Under the pieces are notes generated by a model that did no database searches, was not told the DNA's origin, and saw only the letters and a list, made by a program, of their open reading frames with translations. From assembly GCA_026418535.1 (NCBI GenBank), contig JAOABC010000002.1, positions 186,001 through 250,000 of the forward strand: a stretch of DNA of 64,000 nt. The letters run 5' to 3'. Made by a program: the position numbers and the translations under genes. Shown piece by piece: positions 18,697 to 27,670 of this stretch. The stretch is from Hydrogenothermaceae bacterium. Its GTDB lineage: Bacteria; Aquificota; Aquificia; Aquificales; Hydrogenothermaceae. The number at the start of each line of letters is the position of its first letter. Position 1 is the stretch's first letter.

Positions 18697-19461
18697 CTAA
18701 CCTTTAAACCTCTGGACAGGTACCTTATAAACTTCATCCATAAGGTCCACTCCTGTCTCCAAGTTCTCTACCCATCTTATAAACTTGTTCACCATCTCTT
18801 TACCTTTTAAGATAGCACCATGTTGAGGTGCAATAATCTCTATATCAAGCTGGCGAACCATTTTAGCCCAGTTCCTCAGAGCTCTCCCGCTTGATATATA
18901 TCTTCTATGGAAACCTTCCATATACTTTATGTGTTCCTCGAAGTTTGACACAAATGTATAGTCTTGCCCTAAAGAAGCTCCAAGGTCTCCAGAGTAGAGT
19001 ATCTTGGATACTGGATCATAAACTTGGAAGTTACCGGGAGAATGCATCCAGTGAGCTGGCAATATGTACATATCTGTGTTTCCAAGTTTTATTATTGTTC
19101 CGGTATCATCTATTCCTTTTATTCTGTCAATAACCAGTCTATCAACACCGAAGTGAGGAATGAACCTAAGCCACAACTTAGAAGCTATGGCAGTGGCCTT
19201 CGTGGTCATGAGCCAGCCGTTAGCGGCTGCTACTATATCTGGATCCTGGTGGGAGAAGAATATCCACTCTAAGTTATCAATTCCTATGACAATTCCTATC
19301 TCCTGGATAAGGTGTTTAAAGACCTTGTGACCTCCTGGATCTAAAATCATACCTTTTCCGCTATCTACAATAAGATGGACGTTGGCCTGTACCATCTCCC
19401 CGTGTCCAAAGTCTTCTAGAAGTAAGTTTTTATGTACTCCATTGTCAAATAAAGTTTCCAT
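18697..19461 (-). CDS. MBL-fold protein of the diiron (ODP/flavodiiron) type
   Basis: A 254-aa metallo-beta-lactamase-fold protein. Instead of the hydrolase HxHxDH it has HQDPD (SHQDPDIVAAANGW), followed by His in PAHWMHSPGNFQVYD, Asp in LYSGDLGAS and His in APQHGAI. This is the ligand pattern of flavodiiron and oxygen-binding diiron (ODP) proteins. There is no flavodoxin domain, so it is a stand-alone diiron domain that could bind or reduce O2 or NO, or sense O2, through a separate partner. The partner is unknown. It precedes rsmH without a gap, and the shared transcript with division genes is unexplained. Confidence 0.82.
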   Translation of the reverse strand: METLFDNGVHKNLLLEDFGHGEMVQANVHLIVDSGKGMILDPGGHKVFKHLIQEIGIVIGIDNLEWIFFSHQDPDIVAAANGWLMTTKATAIASKLWLRFIPHFGVDRLVIDRIKGIDDTGTIIKLGNTDMYILPAHWMHSPGNFQVYDPVSKILYSGDLGASLGQDYTFVSNFEEHIKYMEGFHRRYISSGRALRNWAKMVRQLDIEIIAPQHGAILKGKEMVNKFIRWVENLETGVDLMDEVYKVPVQRFKG

Positions 19462-19482
19462 CCAATCCTCCTTAACTTTAAG

Positions 19483-19941
19483 TTAGGATATTATATTATG
19501 CTTTTTTCTGTTTGAAACTACTTTAATATCTATCTTAAACAGCTCATCAAACAGAAAGTATTCCAGTTTAGGTTTTTTTCTACTTTTCTTGAAGGCTACA
19601 CTCTTTAATTCGCTGTTTGATAAGTTGTCGTATATCTGTTTTTTACCAACAGAATCTCTAAAACCTGCTACAACCACTCCGGATAATATCAAGTCTATCT
19701 CTATCATTGGGTAGTTGTCGTAGAGACACAGAGAGAGAGCACCTATAGATGCCGTCCTTTCAAGAATACCTCCTGTATAGTTCCTTAACTTTCTGTCTTT
19801 TGCTCTTTTGAAGATCCCAAACCATTCTCTGTTGTTCATTAGTTTCTGTATTTCCTCTCTGTAGGAGGGTTTTCTTATGTTGCTTATCACTATTTCCAAC
19901 TGATGGATTAAAAACTCTTCAGCGTAAGGTGTTCTATCCAT
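19483..19941 (-). CDS. Degenerate HD-domain-like protein
   Basis: A 152-aa protein of no firmly recognised family. Residues 58-101 (GGILERTASIGALSLCLYDN through SGVVVAGFRDSVGK) resemble the HD core of YhaM-type exonucleases, where one expects GLLEHT...HDIGK. The first metal His is Arg62 and the HD pair is replaced by FRD, so metal catalysis is unlikely. The C-terminus is Lys-rich. It overlaps the end of ppiD by 8 nt and so is co-translated with a chaperone gene. A structural or regulatory role of a dead HD domain is possible but unproven. Confidence 0.65.
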   Translation of the reverse strand: MDRTPYAEEFLIHQLEIVISNIRKPSYREEIQKLMNNREWFGIFKRAKDRKLRNYTGGILERTASIGALSLCLYDNYPMIEIDLILSGVVVAGFRDSVGKKQIYDNLSNSELKSVAFKKSRKKPKLEYFLFDELFKIDIKVVSNRKKHNIIS

Positions 19942-21313
19942 CTTCTAAGATCCTTCTGTTGATCTTTATCTTTGCCTTTTCCTTCAGTTTGTCTACATAC
20001 ATCTGATATGTGTCATTAAACTTCTGCCCCTTTATAAGAGGTAGTAAGGTATTTTTCATCTCCTTAGCTGAAGCCTTATCAGGTTCTGATATTCCTGAGA
20101 GTGTGAAGATCAGCAATCCATCTCTCACGTTTATCGGAGGAGTCTTCTGTCCCAATTTTAGGTTTAGTATTTTACCTGTATCATCCGGCTTTATACCGTA
20201 CTTTACGATAAGCTCCTGCATAGTGCTGTTCTCTATATTCTCTGTAGTTGACACGTTATCCTTCAGCAGTTCAGTTATACTCAGGTTAGACTTATGTAGC
20301 TTCTCTACTTGTTTGGATATCTCCTGGTTCTTTAGCTTCTGCAATATAGAATCTCTAACAGATTCGAAGACTATCTCTTCAGATATCTCTCCCTTATACT
20401 GTAGGATATAGTAAGCTGTGGAGTTCTTGATAAACAGTATGTTTTTTGAACTGGATAAGCTTTCCACTGAAGAGGAAACATCTGAAGGTATATCTGTCTT
20501 ACTCTTCAAAGATTGGACTCTATCTTCAAAAACCTTTTCTACCTCTTGTGTGGGAGTCTGTCCTGATTTCAGCTTACTAAAGGTATCCTTAGCTAAAAGT
20601 TCAGCCTTTTCTTGACCCAACCTTTGAATGTCTATCCTGTAGATTGCTACCTTCTTGTCTTGTACTGATGAGTAATCCTTCTTATGTTTCTGATAGTACT
20701 CCCTTGCCTGCTGTTCAGTGATTGTAGGTTCTTTAGGTTTTATGAGTGTTGCCTCTCCAGATAACTTTGTAAGTTGCTTTCTAGTAAAGGTTAGCAACTC
20801 ATCTTCTGATACGTAGAGAGATGCAAGGATTATAGCTCTCACAAAGTTTGCGGACAGATCTTTCTTTAGTATCTCCTCAAAGGCTTCCGGAGATAGGCCC
20901 AGGGAGTTTATAGTCTGTAAGTAAACCTGCTTGTCAAACTTACCGTTAATCTGGAATGCTGGTATGTTTAGTATCTCCTTCTTTACTTGTTCTGATGAAG
21001 CATCAAAACCCTCTTTTTGAGCCTGTTGATACAATAGCTCTGTTTCTATGAGAGACTCTATAGTCTGTTTTATTATCTCTTTTTTAAGAATCTGGGTATC
21101 TATGTTCTGAGATTCTAAGTTTCTCATGGCTATCTGATAGGCATAGTTAAACTCATAGAGTGGTATCTCTATTCCGTTTACTTCTGCTACACCACTTATT
21201 TCCCCACTTAACTTGTACACTATAACAGCCACTATGGATGTGGCTACGAAAGTAAATACTGTGATAAACATAACTACATGTTTCCATCTTGACTTTGCTA
21301 TCTTATCGAACAC
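19934..21313 (-). CDS. ppiD: PpiD/SurA-type periplasmic folding factor
   Basis: A 459-aa membrane-anchored chaperone. A short cytoplasmic start and one helix (about 12-34) lead to the SurA_N_3-type domain: GVAEVNGIEIPLYEFNYAYQ, IKQTIESLIETELLYQQAQK and LGLSPEAFEEILKKDL. The C-terminal half is helical and Lys/Glu-rich. I see no clear parvulin motif, so it may be a chaperone without isomerase activity. Escherichia PpiD binds clients leaving SecYEG. The start is GTG 21313. Genes downstream are the degenerate HD protein and the diiron MBL protein. Confidence 0.82.
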   Translation of the reverse strand: MFDKIAKSRWKHVVMFITVFTFVATSIVAVIVYKLSGEISGVAEVNGIEIPLYEFNYAYQIAMRNLESQNIDTQILKKEIIKQTIESLIETELLYQQAQKEGFDASSEQVKKEILNIPAFQINGKFDKQVYLQTINSLGLSPEAFEEILKKDLSANFVRAIILASLYVSEDELLTFTRKQLTKLSGEATLIKPKEPTITEQQAREYYQKHKKDYSSVQDKKVAIYRIDIQRLGQEKAELLAKDTFSKLKSGQTPTQEVEKVFEDRVQSLKSKTDIPSDVSSSVESLSSSKNILFIKNSTAYYILQYKGEISEEIVFESVRDSILQKLKNQEISKQVEKLHKSNLSITELLKDNVSTTENIENSTMQELIVKYGIKPDDTGKILNLKLGQKTPPINVRDGLLIFTLSGISEPDKASAKEMKNTLLPLIKGQKFNDTYQMYVDKLKEKAKIKINRRILEDG

Positions 21314-21357
21314 TACTATACCTCTGATATTTTTTGAATAACTATTATAGCAAAAGG

Positions 21358-21825
21358 TTAAAAGCTACTTTTAAGCAGATAGTTGTTCAGTTTTTCATTC
21401 TGCTTTTTGGACAAGATCGACTGTATAGATTTAAAAAGATTTATATCAAGGGCTGAAAGCTCTGTCTTTAGTTTTGCCACCTCTATAAGCATATCTCTTA
21501 TCTTTTGAGAGTCGTTTGTTTTTACAACTAAACTCCGAAGCTCCTCTTCCTTGTCTTTAACCATCCTTGCTTTTCCAAGCATTATAGGGAATATCTTGTT
21601 GTACTCTGTTGTGATATCTGCTATCTGTTTTTCTGAAAGTTCAAACTCTCCCTTCTTTAGCATTAGTAAGTCATAAACGTTAAAACCCTCTATCAGGTAG
21701 TATCTCTCCATCCATGAGTAATCCTCTGTTTTTGAGGTTGTCTGAGCTACTATGTAGTAAGACCTCTCTTTGCTGTAGGATATACATACACAACCTAGCA
21801 AAACAGACAGTATAAACCTCTTCAT
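21358..21825 (-). CDS. Small exported helical protein, Spy/CpxP-like
   Basis: A 155-aa protein with signal peptide MKRFILSVLLGCVCISYS. The mature part is almost wholly helical. It has two LTxxQ-like repeats: FELSEKQIADI near 82 and ILSKKQNEKL near 142, separated by charged helices. Spy/CpxP-family proteins are periplasmic ATP-independent chaperones or metal-stress sensors. The lipobox-like LLGCVC might also make it a lipoprotein. It lies 44 nt upstream of ppiD, fitting a periplasmic folding group. Function is inferred from the repeat pattern only. Confidence 0.7.
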   Translation of the reverse strand: MKRFILSVLLGCVCISYSKERSYYIVAQTTSKTEDYSWMERYYLIEGFNVYDLLMLKKGEFELSEKQIADITTEYNKIFPIMLGKARMVKDKEEELRSLVVKTNDSQKIRDMLIEVAKLKTELSALDINLFKSIQSILSKKQNEKLNNYLLKSSF

Positions 21826-21869
21826 CTTCTCTCCTTACTATAATCACTAATCTTTTTCGATACATACTC

Positions 21870-22523
21870 TCAAAGCTTTAATGGTCCTTTCAAGAAGGAA
21901 GGAACAAGAAACCAGCCAGCTAAAAATCCACCGATGTGAGCATACCAAGCAACACCTCCCATAGAGACAGGTACGAACATAGCGTACAGTATCTGTAATA
22001 TAAACCAGTATCCTATAAAGAACCAGGCTGGTAGTGTGAAAATCAGAAAAATGAAAGGTGGAATGAATGTCAGTATCTTCCCAAAGGGAAACAGTCTCGT
22101 ATAGGCAGCCAGTATACCACTTACTGCTCCAGATGCTCCTATCATCGGTGTTGAGACATCTCCGGATAAGAGAGATACGATGGATTGTAAAAATGCAGCT
22201 AAGATTCCAGATAGTAGATAAAATAGTATGAAGTTTAACCTCCCTAGAACATCCTCCACATTGTTGCCAAATACCCAGAGGAACAACATGTTTCCTATTA
22301 TATGCCCAAAATCTCCGTGCAGGAACATGTGTGTAACTAGATTTGCGATATTAAACCCGAAAACATCCTCTGGAAGTAAACCAAATTTGTAAACCAGCTG
22401 TTCTAGTTCCTCCTCAGGTAGTGTTATCTCATAAAAGAATACTAGGATGTTTATGATCATAATGATAACTGTGATAAATGGAAAGTGTCTAGTTGGGATA
22501 TTGTCTCTTATGGGTATCATCAC
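21870..22523 (-). CDS. Rhomboid-family intramembrane serine protease
   Basis: A 217-aa polytopic protein with about six helices. Rhomboid marks: LVTHMFLHGDFGHIIGNMLFLW in loop L1/TM2, catalytic Ser131 in GASGAVSG, and catalytic His196 in AHIGGFLAGW. It cleaves substrates within the membrane; no substrate can be named. The ATG overlaps the stop of the upstream MFS gene (ATGA), implying coupled translation. Confidence 0.93.
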   Translation of the reverse strand: MMIPIRDNIPTRHFPFITVIIMIINILVFFYEITLPEEELEQLVYKFGLLPEDVFGFNIANLVTHMFLHGDFGHIIGNMLFLWVFGNNVEDVLGRLNFILFYLLSGILAAFLQSIVSLLSGDVSTPMIGASGAVSGILAAYTRLFPFGKILTFIPPFIFLIFTLPAWFFIGYWFILQILYAMFVPVSMGGVAWYAHIGGFLAGWFLVPSFLKGPLKL

Positions 22524-23719
22524 TTATTGCTAGGCATATTCATTGGTATTACCACTAACATCCAAAGAACTGTAAGGATCAGAAGAAATATGAAGTTAAG
22601 GTTGAAGGAAGAGTCTATCTTTGCAAAGTATCCTCCAATAGCTCCACCTAAGAAAGCTCCCACTAACTGAAAAGTGTTGAATACTCCGGAAGCTGTCCCC
22701 TTGACCCTTGGGTCTGAGTATTTACTCATCAGAGATGGCATAATGGGCTCAAGCATCATAAATCCTGTAAAGTATACAACTATCGCAAATACAGTCATGT
22801 AGAAGTTCTCTTGAAACAGTGGAAAGAGTAGAAAGGATACTATCAGTATGGATATACCAAGTAGTTTTACTTCCTTTATCTTCTTCTTCTTTTCAGCAAT
22901 GATGGTAGAGGGAACCATCAATGTTAATCCTGCAAAAAACATTAACAAGTATATCTTCCACAGATCTTTAAGGTCTATAACATGTTGATGGGCAAAGATC
23001 AATGGCACTACTGTAAATACAGATGTTAAGGTCATATGTAGAACAAACATCCCAAAATTCATCCGGATTAAATTCCTATCCTGCAAGACAACCTTTAGGT
23101 AAGAGGATGTAAATTCAGCGTCATCGTGATGGGATATCTTAGAAGGTTCTCTTATCCCAAAGAGTATATAGGGTAGAGATATTATACCCAGCATACCTGT
23201 GAAGATAAAAACAGCCCAAAGTCCAAAATGTGCCGCTATAATAGGACCTAAGACCATGCCAAAAGCAAAAGCCATACCTATAGAAGCTCCTATGGTAGCC
23301 ATTGCTCTTGTTCTTACCTCTTCTCTGGTCATATCTGCCAACAATGCCATCACTACAGAAGAAACAGCTCCTATACCTTGAAGAAACCTTCCCAATATCA
23401 GGAGGAATATACTCTCTTGGTATGAAGCATAAGCAGACAGGAAGCTTCCTACTATGAAGATAAGTGTGCTACTTATCAGTATAGGCTTTCTACCTACTTT
23501 GTCACTCCAAAGTCCATAGGGTATTTGGAAAATAGCCTGAGTAAGGCCATAAGCACCTATGGCTAAGCCTGCAAGGAAAGCATCCGAACCTGGCATACTC
23601 TTAGCGTATATACTTAAAACAGGTAGAGCCAAAAACAGCCCTAACATCCTAAGACCAAGCACTCCTGCTAAACCTAGTGTTATTCTCTTTTCTGAAACTG
23701 TAAAATCCTTATCTACCAT
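22520..23719 (-). CDS. MFS transporter (YajR-like drug/H+ antiporter group)
   Basis: A 399-aa protein with twelve predicted helices. The MFS loop 2-3 motif is GLWSDKVGRKPILISS and the motif-C-like stretch is FAFGMVLGPIIAA. The N-terminus LGLRMLGLFLALPVLSIYA resembles the YajR branch. Substrate is unknown. The ribosome binding site (AGGAG) lies inside the end of the broken DUF29 gene, 3 nt upstream. It is coupled to rhomboid downstream. Confidence 0.87.
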   Translation of the reverse strand: MVDKDFTVSEKRITLGLAGVLGLRMLGLFLALPVLSIYAKSMPGSDAFLAGLAIGAYGLTQAIFQIPYGLWSDKVGRKPILISSTLIFIVGSFLSAYASYQESIFLLILGRFLQGIGAVSSVVMALLADMTREEVRTRAMATIGASIGMAFAFGMVLGPIIAAHFGLWAVFIFTGMLGIISLPYILFGIREPSKISHHDDAEFTSSYLKVVLQDRNLIRMNFGMFVLHMTLTSVFTVVPLIFAHQHVIDLKDLWKIYLLMFFAGLTLMVPSTIIAEKKKKIKEVKLLGISILIVSFLLFPLFQENFYMTVFAIVVYFTGFMMLEPIMPSLMSKYSDPRVKGTASGVFNTFQLVGAFLGGAIGGYFAKIDSSFNLNFIFLLILTVLWMLVVIPMNMPSNK

Positions 23720-23722
23720 CTT

Positions 23723-24187
23723 CTAAACTTCTCCTTCCATTGCTTGTTGGTATGTGTAAAGACACCTTTTAGGTATCTGATAGTTCTCTGATTCATAACC
23801 ATTTCTCTCAAGCCACTTTTCTATTCTTTTTCTTGCTAGTATCCAACCTTTATCTATTTCTCCAGGTAATTTTGCCCTGAGACTTGGATGGATTTCAAAC
23901 ATAGCTATGATATCCTTTCTAGCATTCTTTGTACTCCTGATCCAGCCTTTCCTTGCAGTTTGTCTTCCTGCTAACTCCTTGAAGTTATCAAAAAGTTAGC
24001 TGATACAAGCCTTTAGGTGTCTTGTTCCCATATCCTCTATCTCCTGGAGCATGTTTTCCCAGTCTATCATCTCGTAGGCCTTATCTTTCAAGAACTGTAA
24101 GTTTATTTCAACCCAGAGTGGGTAGTCTTTACTGTAGAGCTGTTTTAGCTCCTCTCTTGATATGTCTTTAACGGTCATATACATCAC
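23723..24187 (-). pseudogene. DUF29-family gene interrupted by an in-frame TAA
   Basis: The frame from ATG 24187 reads DUF29 protein (YPLWVEINLQFLKDKAYEMI, then WENMLQEIEDMG), stops at TAA 23996-23998 after 63 codons, and then continues in the same frame to TAG at 23723. The continuation is clearly the rest of the family: KGWIRSTKNARKDI, EIHPSLRAKLPGEID and NYQIPKRCLYTYQQAMEGE. The total of about 154 codons equals a normal DUF29 protein. One nonsense change therefore separates an otherwise intact gene. DUF29 function is unknown; it is abundant in cyanobacteria and some thermophiles. A sequencing error is possible. Confidence 0.85.
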
Positions 24188-24192
24188 CTCTC

Positions 24193-25179
24193 TTAAAACT
24201 CTGTTTTCAAGTCTCTTGCCATTAAGTAAGAGACTGCATCTTTTGGGTCTAAACCTTGGTATATTATCTTATACACTGTTTCAGAAATTGGTAGGTCTAT
24301 ATCATATACATTCTTCATTCGGTATACTGCTTCTACTGTTGATTTTCCCTCTATAACCTGCTTTACTTGATCTTGAGCTTCCTCTACAGACAGACCTTTA
24401 CCTAAAAGATACCCAAATGTCCTGTTCCTAGATAACTCTCCTGTTGCTGTCAGAACTAGATCTCCAAGTCCGGATAAGCCATATACAGTCTGTGGATTAC
24501 CACCGTAAACCTTTGCTATTTTTGTAATCTCGTACAATCCCCTTGTTATCAAACTTGCCCTTGCATTGTTCCCCATTCCAAGACCGTCACTTATTCCACA
24601 CCCTATGGCTATAACATTTTTTATAGCTCCACCAACCTCTACACCCACAATGTCGTCAGACAGATATACTCTGAAGGCAGGTCTACTAAGTAGATACTGG
24701 AGTTTTTTCCCGTGTTCAAAGTTACCTGCAAGGGTTATAGCTGTTGGTAAACCTCTTATAACTTCCTTCGCGAAAGATGGTCCGGAAAGGGCAAATACAT
24801 AATCTGGACTAATACCTAGCACTTCAATTACTATATCTGATACCAATTTTAAACTGTCTATCTCTATCCCTTTGGAAGCTGATACAATATACTTGGTACT
24901 AGTTAGATGTACACTCCTTAGAGTCTGTCTTATAAACTGGGTAGGTATTGCTACGATTAAAACTTCAGACCTATCTATCAGTTCTTGTAAATCCTCTACA
25001 GGTTCTATTTTCTGGTTTAGTAAGACTTCCGGATGATACTTCCTGTTTATTCGGAGTTCCTTTATGTCCTCTAAAACGCTTCTATCTCCATCCCATAGGT
25101 AGACCTTTGAAAAGTTATCTGCCAATGTATGAGAGAGAGCTGTCCCCCAGCTGCCACCACCGATTACACCGAGTATCAA
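24193..25179 (-). CDS. gpsA: Glycerol-3-phosphate dehydrogenase [NAD(P)+]
   Basis: GpsA makes sn-glycerol 3-phosphate from dihydroxyacetone phosphate for phospholipids. The Rossmann loop is [11 protein letters not shown]; other marks are [38 protein letters not shown] with catalytic Lys, and [21 protein letters not shown]. Length 328 aa is usual. The start is TTG 25179 with GGAGGT 6 nt upstream. It is divergent from alr across 58 nt of AT-rich sequence that contains TATAAT-like boxes on both strands but no clear -35 match. Confidence 0.96.
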   Translation of the reverse strand: MILGVIGGGSWGTALSHTLADNFSKVYLWDGDRSVLEDIKELRINRKYHPEVLLNQKIEPVEDLQELIDRSEVLIVAIPTQFIRQTLRSVHLTSTKYIVSASKGIEIDSLKLVSDIVIEVLGISPDYVFALSGPSFAKEVIRGLPTAITLAGNFEHGKKLQYLLSRPAFRVYLSDDIVGVEVGGAIKNVIAIGCGISDGLGMGNNARASLITRGLYEITKIAKVYGGNPQTVYGLSGLGDLVLTATGELSRNRTFGYLLGKGLSVEEAQDQVKQVIEGKSTVEAVYRMKNVYDIDLPISETVYKIIYQGLDPKDAVSYLMARDLKTEF

Positions 25180-25237
25180 AAAGAGACCTCCAGATAAAGT
25201 ATAATATTAATTATAATCTAAAACACAAGGAGAGCCT

Positions 25238-26305
25238 TTGTTTTTAAGAAGTTGGGCGACTGTTAACCTAAACAACCTCACAGAAAACTTAAACAAACTC
25301 CACTCCTTCACAAAAAAAGGCATATTCTCTGTAGTTAAAGCTGATGCTTATGGTCATGATTCAGGGATAGTTTCAAGAGCTCTTCAAGATTTAGAGTTTG
25401 TGGAGAAGTTATGTGTCGCTACTCCAACAGAAGGAAAGGAGCTAAGAGACACAGGTATAACCAAAGATATACTGGTATTGGGAGGACTGTTAGAGGGTGA
25501 GGATGAGCTGTTTTTGAGATACAATCTGATACCTGTGATATCCACCTACGAATCTCTATACCTTGCAAAGCAAAAGGGTATAAGGAAGATCCATCTTAAG
25601 TTTGATACTGGAATGAGTAGACTTGGTTTCTTTCCAGAGAATTTAGAAAAGCTGAAGAAAGTTCTTGATAGTTTTTATGTAGAGGGTGTTATGAGTCATT
25701 TTCCCTCGGCTGATACAGATGCTGAATTTACAAATAGACAGATAGAAATCTTCAGATACATAGTCCAAGAACTGGGAAGTCCAAGACATATTCATATACA
25801 GAACTCAGCAGGAATTACTTTCACCTGTGATTTCTGCACAGATGTAAGGATAGGACTTAGTATGTATGGAGAGAAACCTACAAGCAGCTTTCCTGTAGAA
25901 CTAAAAGGAGTCATGTCAATATATGCAAAGATTATAAGTGTGAAGGATGTTAGAAAGGGTAGTAGAGTATCATACTGTGGGACTTTTCAGGCGGACAGAG
26001 ATATGAAAGTGGCGGTTGTTTCCTTCGGGTATGCAGATGGACTTCCAAGACTACTCTCCAACAGAGGACAACTACTGTTAGATGGAAAAAGGGCAAGGAT
26101 AATTGGAAGCATAACTATGGATATGACCATGATAGATGTCTCTGATATAATAAGAGTAAAAGTAGGGGATGAGGTTGTGATAGTTGGAGAGAGTAACTCT
26201 GAGAAGAATACCTTTACAGAGATAGCAAAACTCTCTAAAACTATCCCATATGAGATTATGTGTGGTATATCAAAGAGAGTTGTTAGAATACCTATAAGAG
26301 GATAA
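25238..26305 (+). CDS. alr: Alanine racemase
   Basis: A PLP enzyme giving D-alanine for peptidoglycan. The PLP lysine sits in FSVVKADAYGHD near residue 33; HLKFDTGMSRLGF, HIQNSAGI and SFGYADGLPRLLSNRG follow, and the catalytic Tyr is in SRVSYCGTF. The length is 355 aa. It starts at TTG 25238 with AAGGAG about 5 nt upstream. The next gene, an NtrC-type regulator, begins 3 nt after the stop. Confidence 0.96.
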   Translation: MFLRSWATVNLNNLTENLNKLHSFTKKGIFSVVKADAYGHDSGIVSRALQDLEFVEKLCVATPTEGKELRDTGITKDILVLGGLLEGEDELFLRYNLIPVISTYESLYLAKQKGIRKIHLKFDTGMSRLGFFPENLEKLKKVLDSFYVEGVMSHFPSADTDAEFTNRQIEIFRYIVQELGSPRHIHIQNSAGITFTCDFCTDVRIGLSMYGEKPTSSFPVELKGVMSIYAKIISVKDVRKGSRVSYCGTFQADRDMKVAVVSFGYADGLPRLLSNRGQLLLDGKRARIIGSITMDMTMIDVSDIIRVKVGDEVVIVGESNSEKNTFTEIAKLSKTIPYEIMCGISKRVVRIPIRG

Positions 26306-26308
26306 AGG

Positions 26309-27670
26309 ATGTTAAACATACTTGTTGTAGACGATGAGGAAAACATAACATCCCTACTTAGGGATATACTAACAGATGAAGGTTATACAGTAGACACAGC
26401 TAGAAGTATAACTTCAGCTAAGGATATGATAAGGAGGAACTTCTACGACGGAGTATTTTTAGATGTTTGGCTTTCTGATGGAGACGGTATCTCCTTTATT
26501 CCGGAGATAAAAGCAATCTCTCCAAAAACACAAGTTATCATGATTTCCGGACATGGGAACATCCAGCTGGCTGTAAAAGCTATAAAGGAGGGTGCCTTTG
26601 ACTTCTTAGAAAAACCCCTCTCAACAGAAGTAGTTTTAGCAGTGTTAGAAAAGGTATACAGGGAGATAAAGCTCCAGCAAAATTTAGAATACTTAAAAGA
26701 AAAAGAGAGTCAAGGAGTACATATAATAGGAAACAGTCCTCCAATGGAAGAACTTAAGAAGCAGGTAGAAAAGGTTGCAAAATCCAACGCTTGGGTAATG
26801 ATATTTGGAGAGAACGGGACGGGGAAAGAGTTAGTTGCAAAGAGTATACACTACCAAAGCCCAAGAAAAGATTTTCCATTCGTAGATATAAATGCTGCAG
26901 CTATTCCAGATGATCTTCTTGAGTCTGAGCTCTTTGGTTATGAAAAGGGAGCGTTTACAAACGCCTTTACGAGAAAGATAGGTAAATTGGAGTTGGCTGA
27001 CAAAGGAACTCTTTTCTTAGATGAGGTCACAGATATGAGCCTTTCATCCCAAGCTAAACTCCTGAGAGTTCTAGAGGAGAGGGAGTTCTCAAGACTTGGG
27101 AGCAATGCGAAGATAAAGGTGGATTTAAGGGTGATATCAGCTACAAACAAGAACTTGGAAGAGGAGGTAGAAAAAGGTAGGTTCAGACAAGATTTAGCCT
27201 TCAGGTTATCTGTGATTCCTATTATGGTTCCGCCTTTAAGAGAAAGGGGAGAAGATATCCTAACATTAGCAGACTTCTACCTTAAGAAGTTTGCCAATGA
27301 GAACAGAGTAGAACTACCTATTCTATCTGAGGAAACGAAGAGGATACTTCTGAACTACAGATGGCCAGGAAACGTAAGGGAACTGAAAAACCTCATGGAA
27401 AGAGTTGTTATACTCCACAGTGGGAGTATAGTGACCCCAAAAGAACTTCCATCTTACATGTATCAGAATGTTAGAGCATCTAAAGAAGATGTTCTACCGA
27501 TAACCATCAGACCTCTGAAAGACGTTAGAGAAGAAGCAGAAAAACTTGTTATAAAGAAAGCTTTAGATGTAATGGGAGGTAATCTAAAAGAGATCGCCAA
27601 AGTATTGGATATTGATTTATCATCCTTATATAGAAAGTTAAAACAATATCAGTTGGAGGTATACGACTGA
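26309..27670 (+). CDS. Sigma-54-dependent response regulator (NtrC family) with altered GAFTGA loop
   Basis: A 453-aa regulator. The receiver domain is at 1-120 with DD at 8-9, phospho-acceptor Asp52 and Lys in FLEKPLS. The AAA+ domain spans about 140-380, with Walker A GENGTGKE, Walker B GTLFLDE and arginine fingers in RFRQDLAFRL. A C-terminal Fis-type helix-turn-helix has GNLKEIAKVLDIDLSSLYRK. The sigma-54 contact loop reads GAFTNA at 214-219 instead of GAFTGA. No sensor kinase lies nearby. It is packed between alr and the tautomerase/lipoprotein frame, whose ATG overlaps this stop. Confidence 0.92.
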   Translation: MLNILVVDDEENITSLLRDILTDEGYTVDTARSITSAKDMIRRNFYDGVFLDVWLSDGDGISFIPEIKAISPKTQVIMISGHGNIQLAVKAIKEGAFDFLEKPLSTEVVLAVLEKVYREIKLQQNLEYLKEKESQGVHIIGNSPPMEELKKQVEKVAKSNAWVMIFGENGTGKELVAKSIHYQSPRKDFPFVDINAAAIPDDLLESELFGYEKGAFTNAFTRKIGKLELADKGTLFLDEVTDMSLSSQAKLLRVLEEREFSRLGSNAKIKVDLRVISATNKNLEEEVEKGRFRQDLAFRLSVIPIMVPPLRERGEDILTLADFYLKKFANENRVELPILSEETKRILLNYRWPGNVRELKNLMERVVILHSGSIVTPKELPSYMYQNVRASKEDVLPITIRPLKDVREEAEKLVIKKALDVMGGNLKEIAKVLDIDLSSLYRKLKQYQLEVYD

